The translations under genes were made by a program, and so were the position numbers. The notes below the pieces were generated by a model. That model was not told where the DNA came from and searched no databases. It saw only the letters and a list, made by a program, of their open reading frames with translations. Below, one piece after another: positions 1-8,275 of a DNA stretch of 64,000 bases. Source of the DNA: Psychroserpens damuponensis (GTDB taxonomy: Bacteria; Bacteroidota; Bacteroidia; Flavobacteriales; Flavobacteriaceae). The stretch covers positions 124,001 to 188,000 of the forward strand of contig NZ_JXJO01000022.1 of assembly GCF_000826655.1 (NCBI RefSeq), given 5' to 3'. Numbering within the stretch: the first letter of the stretch is position 1; each line of letters begins with the position of its first letter.

Positions 1-2
1 AT

Positions 3-866
3 GACGATTGTGTACCAAGTATAGACAACCCTTGCGATGATGATGAAACTGTTGTAATACCTCCACGAGATCAGGATGAAAACACTACTCATGAAAAAAA
101 TTGTGAGGAACTTAATAAACTGACTTCACCTCCAGGTTATAACCAACCTAATCCTTTTATAGATGATAATCATCCTGGTAATACTGATGGTTTAAATACA
201 AATCCACGACTTGCAATTGTAAATGCAGATCAATCCTTAAATAATGACGTAGAAACTGGCTTTAGTTTAAGAAATGATGGGATCTTTGTACAAACTGGTC
301 CTTATGCAAAATATATGCCTGCCAATAATCAAACTCATGGTGTAGATTTTCATTCGTACCAAAATCAATATGGTACCGTTCACACTCACCCATCTAATAG
401 TAGCTTAAGAAAATGGATACCTATGTTTTCTGTAGATGATATATACTCCGTTCTCCAAATACGAAATCTATATACTTCTAGTCCCTTTCTTAATAGTCTT
501 AATCCAAATGGTGATTCGTTATTTGTTTCTGTATTTATTGCTGAACAAAATGGCAATGCAAAAACCTATGCTCTTAAAATTGATGATATCACCAAATTTC
601 AGAGTCTAATGACTATAAAAAATAATAAGAGAAAGTGGAAAAAGCTTAAAAAAGAACTATTAGACAAATATATAGATGAAGCTAACGATCATCTAGGCAC
701 AGAGCTGCAATATCAAAGAGTACTCTTAGAATTCATTCAAGAGAATGATTTAGGCGTATCTTTGTACAAAATGGAGCAAACAAATCAAGGAACTCCTCAA
801 GTACAAGAAACATGGAAAAAGCTAAAATTAGGACTCGAAGATACTATTATTGATTCACAATGTTAA
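3..866 (+). CDS. Secreted/lipoprotein-type protein with JAMM-like C-terminal motif (5' end outside window)
   Basis: The reading frame is open from the first bases of the window, so this is the 3' part of a longer gene. The visible 287 residues begin with a Cys/Asp/Pro-rich linker and lead into a C-terminal domain. That domain holds His-Thr-His-Pro followed after 13 residues by Ser-Val-Asp-Asp, which resembles the HxHP...SxxD zinc site of JAB1/MPN (JAMM) hydrolases, with a somewhat long spacer. The tail is Lys/Glu-rich and probably helical. The gene ends 19 bp before a small lipoprotein gene, so the two are probably co-transcribed. The Cys-rich linker plus variable C-terminal domain recalls the broken lipoprotein gene at 59653-61281. 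Metallo-hydrolase activity is inference. The N-terminus, and so the export signal, cannot be seen. Confidence 0.7.
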   Translation, partial: DDCVPSIDNPCDDDETVVIPPRDQDENTTHEKNCEELNKLTSPPGYNQPNPFIDDNHPGNTDGLNTNPRLAIVNADQSLNNDVETGFSLRNDGIFVQTGPYAKYMPANNQTHGVDFHSYQNQYGTVHTHPSNSSLRKWIPMFSVDDIYSVLQIRNLYTSSPFLNSLNPNGDSLFVSVFIAEQNGNAKTYALKIDDITKFQSLMTIKNNKRKWKKLKKELLDKYIDEANDHLGTELQYQRVLLEFIQENDLGVSLYKMEQTNQGTPQVQETWKKLKLGLEDTIIDSQC

Positions 867-885
867 CCTACAAAATAATGTAATT

Positions 886-1488
886 ATGAAAAACTTATTT
901 TTTACAATATCAATATTACTTTTAGCTTTATCATGTAAAGCACAAGGCCCAATAGTTGCCTTAGACACTTACGAACACAACATATTAGATGGTTCTTATG
1001 TTAAAGATCTCAATAGCGAGTTGAACAATTTTGTTGGCACATGGATATTTACTGATGGTACAACATCATTTACTTTAGTTTTACAAAAACAAATACAAAC
1101 CTTTAACGGTGATTATTATGAAGATTATATGATTGGGGAATACTCATACACTACAAATGGACTAACAATTGTTAATACTATCCCTTTGCTAAATAATGCA
1201 CAACTCAACTTGCAAAGAAATATTGGAGGTAGATATATTGTTAAAGGTCCAGACCATAATTGTACTGATTGTTTACCTAATGAAAGGCGAATTGATTTAT
1301 ACTTTTCAGACCCTAATCGAGAATATTTATCCTCAGGAATAGTTCTACGATATTTAGTCAACGAAACCAATCCAGAAAAAATTACTGCGACTATATACGT
1401 TGTTGGAAATGTAATGCTCCCTTATGAAAGTGCTTCATCTTCACCTAGTGTCCCTTACGGTACGTATTTAATGGAGAAGCAGAACTAA
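886..1488 (+). CDS. Small lipoprotein, DUF6705-like
   Basis: A 200-residue protein starting at the ATG at 886. An ATG at 850 would add 12 residues in front of the signal peptide and is less likely. The N-terminus is a lipoprotein signal with lipobox Ala-Leu-Ser-Cys (Cys17) followed by Lys-Ala-Gln. The mature part has a Gly-Thr-Trp motif typical of lipocalin-like small beta proteins and a Cys-Thr-Asp-Cys pair. Length and N-terminal pattern match the flavobacterial DUF6705 family, which has no known function. It follows the JAMM-like gene by 19 bp and is followed by a strong terminator, so it closes a bicistronic unit. An accessory or immunity-like role for the upstream protein is speculation from position only. 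Confidence 0.75.
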   Translation: MKNLFFTISILLLALSCKAQGPIVALDTYEHNILDGSYVKDLNSELNNFVGTWIFTDGTTSFTLVLQKQIQTFNGDYYEDYMIGEYSYTTNGLTIVNTIPLLNNAQLNLQRNIGGRYIVKGPDHNCTDCLPNERRIDLYFSDPNREYLSSGIVLRYLVNETNPEKITATIYVVGNVMLPYESASSSPSVPYGTYLMEKQN

Positions 1489-1512
1489 GTCTAGTTTTTG
1501 ATATTAATCAAT

Positions 1513-1542
1513 AACCTCTGAATTTTAATTCAGAGGTTTTTT
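1513..1542 (+). terminator. Rho-independent terminator
   Basis: Ten-base-pair stem (CCTCTGAATT with AATTCAGAGG, two-base loop) followed by a T run, 25 bp after the stop of the DUF6705-like gene. Confidence 0.85.
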
Positions 1543-1582
1543 GTTTTAAAGAGAGTCCTTATATTGTTTAAAAATCTAAGCC

Positions 1583-2377
1583 ATGAAATTCAAAACCCTA
1601 GAAACTTCAGAATATAAAAATCTATACTTTCATAGAACCGAAGATTGGGATTGGCTTACCAGTGATATGATTAGAGTTATTGATAGCAAAAGTCCGCGAG
1701 TTATAACCATGGATCCTTGGCCTCAAAAAATATTTTTAGAAGCCCTAGGTCAATTAACAGTTGAAGATTATGTACACGCTGTTACCAAAGAGTACCCAAA
1801 AGGCAATGTACCAAAAGAGTTAGATGACACTATATTAGAAATGCTAGTAGACCTTGTTTATGGCGATAAAATTATAGCGTTTTCTGAGGTCCCCATAACA
1901 TTAGATGAGGCACTTTTAAACCCTATGACTCAAGAAGGCGACATTGCTGTTAAAGGCATTTGGAAAGGCACTTATCAATACTCAATTCCAGATGAATTTA
2001 AAGATGATAGGATGATTGATGTTGAATTCACGATTAATATTGACACCTTAAAAGGCAACACTTTTACAGGAACCGTAAAAGACGATTTATCAACTGGAGG
2101 CACACCAGGAACAGGAACCATAAAAGGGAAATTTGATAATGACCGTATTTATTTTACTAAAAACATGCCTATTTCGGCTACAATTGATAAAAATGGAATA
2201 CATAGTACTCATACTAATAAAAAACACCCAACTTTAGTTTATGAAGGTCAATTTTCTAGAAATAAACAAATTATAAAAGGAACTTGGAAATTCAAATCAA
2301 AGGCATTGTATTTTAAAGGTTTTATACCACGTTTACTGTCTCGAGGAACTGGGACTTTTGTCATGAATAAATCTTAA
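1583..2377 (+). CDS. Conserved-type hypothetical protein, cytoplasmic
   Basis: A 264-residue protein that I do not recognise. It has no signal peptide or membrane segment. The first ~110 residues are mixed alpha/beta with Trp-rich stretches near residues 20-50. From about residue 120 the protein is built of short alternating beta strands with Gly-Thr turns (VKGIWKGTYQY, GTIKGKF, IKGTWKF), the pattern of a small calycin/lipocalin-like barrel. It stands alone between a terminator and a lipoprotein gene, so context does not suggest a function. Confidence 0.7.
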   Translation: MKFKTLETSEYKNLYFHRTEDWDWLTSDMIRVIDSKSPRVITMDPWPQKIFLEALGQLTVEDYVHAVTKEYPKGNVPKELDDTILEMLVDLVYGDKIIAFSEVPITLDEALLNPMTQEGDIAVKGIWKGTYQYSIPDEFKDDRMIDVEFTINIDTLKGNTFTGTVKDDLSTGGTPGTGTIKGKFDNDRIYFTKNMPISATIDKNGIHSTHTNKKHPTLVYEGQFSRNKQIIKGTWKFKSKALYFKGFIPRLLSRGTGTFVMNKS

Positions 2378-2459
2378 AATCAATATTTTACAATCTTTTA
2401 ACGCAACCATTTAGTGATTTTCACATCTTTAGAATAGAACTCTAAAAAATAAATGAAAA

Positions 2460-4271
2460 ATGAAAATCACAAAAATCTTTTTACTAGCATCAGTATTGCT
2501 TTGTTTCTTTTCTTGCAACAATGACGACAATCTAAACACACCTCAAAATCAAGATGACGATCCAAACCATATAGCCTTTTCTCAAAATTTTGGAAGTGAA
2601 ATCTCTAGAACATTTTTGGGGACAGTTGTAGATACTAATAACAACCCAATTGAAAATGCAACCATAAGCATAGGTAGTTTAACTACAACTACAGATGCCA
2701 ATGGTGTATTTATCATTAATAACGCAACTATTAATCAGCGCTTCGGATATGTAAAAGCTCAAAAAGCAGGCTTTATTCATGCGTCTAGAGCTGTGGTGCC
2801 TAGTGAAGGCACTAACAAGGTTCGTATTATGATGCTAGCAGAAACGATTGCAGGAACAACCTCTAACGGAACCGAAGAAACGATTACATTACAAAATGGA
2901 GCGTCTGTTGCGCTTGATGGAAATTATATAAAACCTGACGGTTCTTCTTACTCCGGAAATGTAAATGTGATTATGCATCATTTAGATCCAGCAAATGAAG
3001 ATATGCAAGACCAAATGCCAGGCATGCTCTATGCTGCAAACTCACAAAATGAAGAACGTATGTTACAAACTTATGGGATGTTAGCTGTTGAGTTAAGAGG
3101 CGATAATGGTGAAGATTTAAACTTAGCCGAAGGCTCTACTGCAGAAATCACAATGCCTTTAGACCCAAGTTTAATGGCAACTGCACCAAGTTCTATACCA
3201 CTTTGGTATTTTGATGAAGCTTATGGATATTGGGTTGAAGATGGCGCAGCCACTTTAGTAGGTAACGCTTATGTTGGAACCGTATCTCACTTTTCATTTT
3301 GGAATTGTGATATTCCTGCCGAAGCCGTGAATTTATGTGTGACGATTAAAGACGAAAATGATAATTTACTATCTGGCTTATATGCTGAAATTACAAGTAC
3401 ACAATTTGGCACTACAGGAGGTGTTACTAATCAAATTGGCACAGTTTGTGGCTTAATCCCTACTAACGAGAGTTTAGTATTAAATGTATACAGTTCATAT
3501 GAGAACACGTGTACAAATGCGCTTTACAATGGCACTATAGGACCATTCTCATCAGACTCTAGTATAAATATTGTAACAAGTGACTTAAGCGGAGAATGGA
3601 TCACAGAAACGGTTACAGGTAATTTTACAGATTGTAACGACAATCCAGTAACTGAAGGATATGTGAGACTCTTTAAAGCTTTCACATTATTAGATACTGA
3701 TTTTGTTGAAAATGGTGATTTTGAATTATCTACGGTAAGATGTAACACAAGTTCTGATATTTTTAAGTTACATGGTGTAGATTATATTAATGCTCAAGAT
3801 ACAGACTCGATTAGTTTTACGTACACCAGTCCTATTACAAATGTTGGCACTATTGCTGCTTGTAATGCCGTAGATGAATTTGTAACATATCAAGTTGATG
3901 GTGGAGATACAGTTACTGAGTACTTTGGAATTCAAGGCGGACAGGATGGTCTATCTAATTTAAACTTCTCATATTATAATAATGGAGATGAAAGTGGTAA
4001 TAACTTTAGTATTGGCATTTTTAACGAAGATAATTCTCCTATAACTGTAGGCGTTTATCCGCCTGCTAACACTAATTATTTATCATTTCAAGATGGAACC
4101 AATGGTACAGCTCCAAATTCTGCAGGAAGCAACACTTTAATTACTGTAAATGTTTCTGAAATTGGAGAGGTTGGAGCGTATATTGATTTAACATTTAATG
4201 GTACGTATACTGATGCAGATTTGATAGAACACACTATTACAGGTACAGTTCATGCTTTGAGAGATTATTAA
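2460..4271 (+). CDS. Surface lipoprotein with carboxypeptidase-regulatory-like domain
   Basis: A 603-residue lipoprotein with lipobox Phe-Phe-Ser-Cys (Cys19) followed by Asn-Asn-Asp-Asp-Asn, an acidic start often seen in surface-exposed lipoproteins of Bacteroidota. Residues ~50-115 form a carboxypeptidase-regulatory-like beta sandwich (LGTVVDTNNNPIENATISIG then a TDANGVF turn). Later segments (~280-480) look like further Ig-like or CarboxypepD-like modules rich in Thr, Asn and Gly. No catalytic motif is visible. The gene is monocistronic with its own terminator. A structural or adhesin role at the cell surface is plausible but unproven. Confidence 0.8.
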   Translation: MKITKIFLLASVLLCFFSCNNDDNLNTPQNQDDDPNHIAFSQNFGSEISRTFLGTVVDTNNNPIENATISIGSLTTTTDANGVFIINNATINQRFGYVKAQKAGFIHASRAVVPSEGTNKVRIMMLAETIAGTTSNGTEETITLQNGASVALDGNYIKPDGSSYSGNVNVIMHHLDPANEDMQDQMPGMLYAANSQNEERMLQTYGMLAVELRGDNGEDLNLAEGSTAEITMPLDPSLMATAPSSIPLWYFDEAYGYWVEDGAATLVGNAYVGTVSHFSFWNCDIPAEAVNLCVTIKDENDNLLSGLYAEITSTQFGTTGGVTNQIGTVCGLIPTNESLVLNVYSSYENTCTNALYNGTIGPFSSDSSINIVTSDLSGEWITETVTGNFTDCNDNPVTEGYVRLFKAFTLLDTDFVENGDFELSTVRCNTSSDIFKLHGVDYINAQDTDSISFTYTSPITNVGTIAACNAVDEFVTYQVDGGDTVTEYFGIQGGQDGLSNLNFSYYNNGDESGNNFSIGIFNEDNSPITVGVYPPANTNYLSFQDGTNGTAPNSAGSNTLITVNVSEIGEVGAYIDLTFNGTYTDADLIEHTITGTVHALRDY

Positions 4272-4289
4272 ACTAGAAATTAAACTAGA

Positions 4290-4323
4290 AATCCTCCTCA
4301 TTCATTGAAGAGGATTTTTTTTG
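4290..4323 (+). terminator. Rho-independent terminator
   Basis: Stem AATCCTC/GAGGATT with a 13-base loop and an eight-T run, just after the 603-residue lipoprotein gene. A short direct repeat of ACTAGAAAT lies between the stop codon and the stem. Confidence 0.75.
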
Positions 4324-4349
4324 TTTTCTTCGGAAATTGGACAAATCGA

Positions 4350-5201
4350 TTACCTACCTCGTCCACCCATTCGTTGCGATCTAAATTCTTTCATTTTCTC
4401 AACAATTGTTTCTTGGTAAGCTTTTTTTGAAATTTCCTGTCCTTTTTTAGGTGCTTCTATTGCAATAATGTCCTCTGGATTGATGATTAATTTAGAACAT
4501 AGCATGGTCGTATCACCTGCACTTATTTCTAATATTAAACCTGGAAGTCCCCAATATTCTGATGGTCCATGGCTTACTGGAATTTGTGGAGCGTACCATG
4601 CCTCTACTTCGGTCATGTCAATCTTTAGCTCTGTAGTTTCTTCGCCTACTACTGCTGGTGCATTATTTCTCAATTTTCCCCAAGAAAATGAATACCAAGT
4701 TAGCTCATCTGTAGGAATAGATGCTGTGGCTTTAAAACACATGTAATTTCCTATTTGTTTGGTTTCGCTTCCTAATTTCCATGCAATTGGTTGTAAACTA
4801 TCTTTTACAAGAAAACGTTTTCCGTAGAACTCTTGATCCTGTATTTGGGTATTGGTTTTTACATTTTTATATTGATCTCCAGCTGCAAAGTTTTTGCCCC
4901 AAGAATCTGTAGCTCCAGATATAGCATCTAGCTTATCTCCTTCAGTGAAATAAGATTCTGATTTATTGAAGGTGAGTGTGTATGTCTTTTCTAATCGGTT
5001 TTTTAGCCGTGCCTTTACTGCTTTTTTTTGCTCTTCACTCATTCGTGCTCCCCAACTCCCAAGATCTAAACTAGACTTTGAAATGTAAGTTGCTTGACCT
5101 TGAAACTCTTTTTTATCTTGTACTTTATGCGTAACATTGGTTGAGCCAATTATTATTCCCATAAATAATAACATGGTTAATAAAGTATTAATTATTTTCA
5201 T
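4350..5201 (-). CDS. GLPGLI family exported protein (paralogue 1)
   Basis: A 283-residue exported protein with an N-terminal hydrophobic signal (~residues 5-22). The family signature is Trp-Tyr-Ala-Pro-Gln-Ile-Pro-Val-Ser, then Gly-Pro-Ser-Glu-Tyr-Trp, then GLPGLILEI. The mature protein has two cysteines, in YMCFKAT and MLCSKL, both conserved in the two neighbouring paralogues, which suggests a disulfide. The C-terminus is Gly/Arg-rich (MGGRGR). GLPGLI proteins (TIGR01200) are widespread in Bacteroidota with no assigned function. This copy lies behind the barrel gene but is separated from it by a terminator and has its own -7 element, so it can be expressed independently. Confidence 0.9.
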   Translation of the reverse strand: MKIINTLLTMLLFMGIIIGSTNVTHKVQDKKEFQGQATYISKSSLDLGSWGARMSEEQKKAVKARLKNRLEKTYTLTFNKSESYFTEGDKLDAISGATDSWGKNFAAGDQYKNVKTNTQIQDQEFYGKRFLVKDSLQPIAWKLGSETKQIGNYMCFKATASIPTDELTWYSFSWGKLRNNAPAVVGEETTELKIDMTEVEAWYAPQIPVSHGPSEYWGLPGLILEISAGDTTMLCSKLIINPEDIIAIEAPKKGQEISKKAYQETIVEKMKEFRSQRMGGRGR

Positions 5202-5224
5202 AATAATTGTTTTTTTTTGTTTAA

Positions 5225-5232
5225 CAAAAGTA
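5225..5232 (-). promoter_or_regulatory. Probable -7 element for GLPGLI gene 1
   Basis: On the minus strand this reads TACTTTTG, an exact match to the flavobacterial TAnnTTTG element, 24 bp before the start codon. I see no TTG at the ideal distance upstream. Confidence 0.5.
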
Positions 5233-5298
5233 ATAAAAAATTAAACAAAAACATGTTTTTAGTACAAAACTATCCTCTTAACATTTGATAATGTACCA

Positions 5299-5337
5299 AA
5301 AAAAAAAGCCTTCTCGAAAAAGAAGGCTTTTTTTTTA
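5299..5337 (-). terminator. Bidirectional-looking terminator
   Basis: Ten-base-pair stem AAAGCCTTCT/AGAAGGCTTT with a CGAAAA loop, flanked by A and T runs on both sides. It lies between the barrel gene and GLPGLI gene 1 on the minus strand and can stop read-through in either direction. Confidence 0.75.
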
Positions 5338-5400
5338 TGCGTTAAGGATAGCAGCGACATCCTTTTTGTTTTTTCAAAAAGATATAGCGAATAGCCTGAC
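5338..5400 (+). ncRNA. Recurrent flavobacterial intergenic element, Flavo-1-like
   Basis: The stretch with GGATAGCAGCGACATCC, a T-rich and A-rich hairpin, then GATATAGCGAATAGCC matches my memory of an element found many times in flavobacterial intergenic regions. I associate it with the Flavo-1 RNA motif, but I am not certain of the name. The orientation given is that in which the element is usually written. Function unknown. Confidence 0.45.
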
Positions 5401-5436
5401 TATTTGTAATCCTGCAATTGCAGGATTACAAATAGT
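5399..5436. repeat. Perfect 38-bp palindrome
   Basis: Nineteen-base arms starting ACTATTTGTAATCCTG with no mismatch and no loop, centred at 5417/5418. It lies 16 bp after the stop of the barrel gene (minus strand) and abuts the Flavo-1-like element. There is no T run on the minus-strand 3' side, so it is not a standard terminator. It could form an mRNA 3' hairpin or cruciform, or bind a dimeric protein. Confidence 0.8.
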
Positions 5437-5451
5437 AACGCCCAAAATATA

Positions 5452-8196
5452 TTATAACGAATAAATGACTCTAAAGGTGACAAAGCGTGGCAGTATAAAA
5501 GTTTCTGAACTATATACCGAAATGTTACTAGAGCCATTGCTAATATTAGAATCGATATCTAAAAGGTTAGATGCCTTAACTTCAAACTCCCATTTTGCGT
5601 CTTTATCTTTTCTATATGCTAAACTTGCATCCCATGTTTGAAATGATTCTGCTGGTCTCACGCCATCATCTTGATTTGTATAAGTATAATCTGTTCTAAA
5701 GGTGAAGGCCTTTAAAATATAGGCATCAAACTCTATTGATGGTGCATTAACTTTAAAAGTTGTAGAGCTTTCTCCTTGATTTGTTTCGGTCACCGTATAT
5801 CGATATTTTAAACTCACGTTTGGAGCCGATTTGAAATTAGTGCGTATTTCTGGTCGGTATGTTTGAGAGAAGCTTTCATTAACAGATCTAATATCTTGAA
5901 TAAACTGATTGTTCTTATTATATGAAAAGCTCACATTTAAACCTGCACGAATTTTTTTAAAAGTACGTTGTACACGGCCAAATAGACTAGCTCTTTCATC
6001 TGCAAAATTAGAATTAAAGTACGTACTTGTTCTAATAACGTTATCAAAAAGTGTCTCGCTCCTAATTTGATCAATATTTTTTGAATAGGACGCACGAGCA
6101 AAAACGTTGGTATAATTAAATAAATTAAAACTAAAATAATTTAAGTTTAAATTATGTGATAACGAGTTTTGAAGTTCGTTATTGCCATAACCAATACTAC
6201 TGTAATTGTTTAAAACTAAACCTTCGGCCAAACTCGTTACATCAGTAAATGAGTTACTCATGTTGTAGGTAAATGTTAAGCTTTCACTCTTTTTAAATTG
6301 TATACGTGTTTCAAAATCTGGTAAAACTCTAAAGAAATTGTCTTTATAAGTTACATCAAATTGTGTGTTCTTATTTCCGTAGGAATGTACTGAGAAACCA
6401 GGAGTGATCGTAAATTTTCCCGTTTTTAATCTATAGTGAAATCCTAAATAGACATCGCTAAAGTTATAATCGGTATCATTTTGATTTGATAATACATTGC
6501 CTTCGTCATCTGTTAATGTAGCTACAGGATCAAAATAAGAACCATCATCTAAAAACTGAAATATATTTGAGTTAAACTGTTGATTACTTAAAATCGTACC
6601 AAACGTTAAGTTGATATTACTTTTATTATTTAAAATGTGGTAGTAATCAACTTTAGCGTCTAATTGATTAGATTTAATACGTCTATTTTGATTTAGGTTA
6701 TAACCAAATTGATTTACATCAAAGCCTAAAACTTCTGCAGTATTATCAAAGGCATCTTGATCTGCATCATTATTATTTGTTGGGTCATTTACTAGTAAAG
6801 CATTATAAAAAGGATCTTCATCTTTTAAGAGATGTTGTGCTTCTAAAGCAAAAATATTTTTATCATCTAAGGTATAATAATAACTTAAATTTTGATTGAT
6901 ACTATATGGCTTTACCTCATCAATTTGATTTGTATTACCTACAACAGATGAGAATAAATCTTGAACTTCTGTATCATTTGAGACACGACCTAACAAATCA
7001 TAATCTAATTGATTATTAGCATTGGGTTTATAAGTAGCACTCAATTTGGCTAGAGCTTGGTTAGAAGATTCTTTTCCTGTTTGTACCGTTTGCTCATCTG
7101 GTATTCCTAATTCTGCATCAGTATAACGAACAAAGCTCTCTTCTCTAGTATTTAATCGACTACTATTATAAATAAAGAAACCACTAAGATCTAAATTTTT
7201 ATTAGGTGCATAACTAAAGTTAGCTGCTCCTAATTTGGTTTCAACTTTTTGTGCATTACTTACATTGGTTAATCCGCTAAGACCATTATTTCCTAAATTA
7301 ATATTGGTTCCGCTACTTCTAGATGGTGCTCTAAAACCACCTCCAAAATTTCTAATATCGCGATTTGTTAAAGCCACTTCTCCAATATTATTCATATCTC
7401 CAATAAGGTTGATACTGTATTTTGGGCTGTAATAAAACAATTTGGGTTGCACGAGATAGAGACCGTCATTATCTGCAATACCTGTTCCTGCTGTGACATC
7501 TCCAAACCAGAAATTCTCTTTTCCTTCTTTAAGTTTGATATTAATTGCAACGTTATCTTGGTTGTTAGTAACGCTACTCATTTGACCTACTTCGGAATAA
7601 TTACGTAGCACTTGTATTTTATCTACAGCATTAGATGGGATATTTTTAGTTGCTAGTTTAGAATCACCATCAAAGAAATCTTTCCCATTCACCATTAATT
7701 TATTAACCACTTTACCTTCAACCTCTATTTGTCCGTCATCATTAATTTCAACACCTGGTAATTTTTTAAGGACATCTTCTAATTTTCGTTCACTTCCGTC
7801 TTTAAACGAATCGGCATTATAGACTAAGGTATCTCCTTTTACAGTCACTGGCATTTCATAAGTAATTTCTACAGCTGCAAGTGCATTATCATTTTGAAGT
7901 GTATAATTTTTAGTGAAATCTTCTTCTTTGGTTGTTATTGTTTCTGAAACAGTTTTCATACCAATATAGCTTACTTGCACTGAGTAGGCTGTATTTTTAT
8001 CTAAATCGAGCTTAAAAACTCCTTTATCATTAGTTATAGCATAAGATGCCATGGCTTTGGTCTCTTTGTTGATCGCAATAATATTTGCTAATTCTAGAGG
8101 TGCTCCAATACTATCTTTAACGACACCTTTTACGGTAATTTGGGCACTAGAAATTCCTGCTAATAATAGCATTAAAACAATAAAAATATTTTTCAT
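5452..8196 (-). CDS. Outer-membrane beta-barrel protein, TonB-receptor-like
   Basis: A 914-residue outer-membrane protein. A signal peptide (~1-18, ending SSAQ) is followed by a carboxypeptidase-regulatory-like domain (~20-105), a plug-like domain (~110-230, with LVYNADSFKDG and LKKLPGVEINDDGQ motifs) and a long C-terminal barrel of aromatic-rich strands. This is the layout of the OMP_b-brl_3/SusC-related barrels. I see no clear TonB box. It lies between GLPGLI paralogues 1 and 2 and follows gene 2 by 79 bp, so it is probably co-transcribed with genes 2 and 3. GLPGLI proteins commonly accompany such receptors in Bacteroidota. The substrate cannot be predicted, and no SusD partner is present. 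Confidence 0.88.
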   Translation of the reverse strand: MKNIFIVLMLLLAGISSAQITVKGVVKDSIGAPLELANIIAINKETKAMASYAITNDKGVFKLDLDKNTAYSVQVSYIGMKTVSETITTKEEDFTKNYTLQNDNALAAVEITYEMPVTVKGDTLVYNADSFKDGSERKLEDVLKKLPGVEINDDGQIEVEGKVVNKLMVNGKDFFDGDSKLATKNIPSNAVDKIQVLRNYSEVGQMSSVTNNQDNVAINIKLKEGKENFWFGDVTAGTGIADNDGLYLVQPKLFYYSPKYSINLIGDMNNIGEVALTNRDIRNFGGGFRAPSRSSGTNINLGNNGLSGLTNVSNAQKVETKLGAANFSYAPNKNLDLSGFFIYNSSRLNTREESFVRYTDAELGIPDEQTVQTGKESSNQALAKLSATYKPNANNQLDYDLLGRVSNDTEVQDLFSSVVGNTNQIDEVKPYSINQNLSYYYTLDDKNIFALEAQHLLKDEDPFYNALLVNDPTNNNDADQDAFDNTAEVLGFDVNQFGYNLNQNRRIKSNQLDAKVDYYHILNNKSNINLTFGTILSNQQFNSNIFQFLDDGSYFDPVATLTDDEGNVLSNQNDTDYNFSDVYLGFHYRLKTGKFTITPGFSVHSYGNKNTQFDVTYKDNFFRVLPDFETRIQFKKSESLTFTYNMSNSFTDVTSLAEGLVLNNYSSIGYGNNELQNSLSHNLNLNYFSFNLFNYTNVFARASYSKNIDQIRSETLFDNVIRTSTYFNSNFADERASLFGRVQRTFKKIRAGLNVSFSYNKNNQFIQDIRSVNESFSQTYRPEIRTNFKSAPNVSLKYRYTVTETNQGESSTTFKVNAPSIEFDAYILKAFTFRTDYTYTNQDDGVRPAESFQTWDASLAYRKDKDAKWEFEVKASNLLDIDSNISNGSSNISVYSSETFILPRFVTFRVIYSL

Positions 8197-8275
8197 TTGA
8201 TTAGATTTATCTTCTTATTAACCTGATTGTTGGTTTACAGATATAGAAGTGTGGTAATATTATTTAATTGGTTAG

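Noticed and set aside
5399-5436. 38-bp palindrome as a standard terminator of the barrel gene
   Set aside because: No T run follows on the minus strand; a proper terminator lies at 5299-5337.
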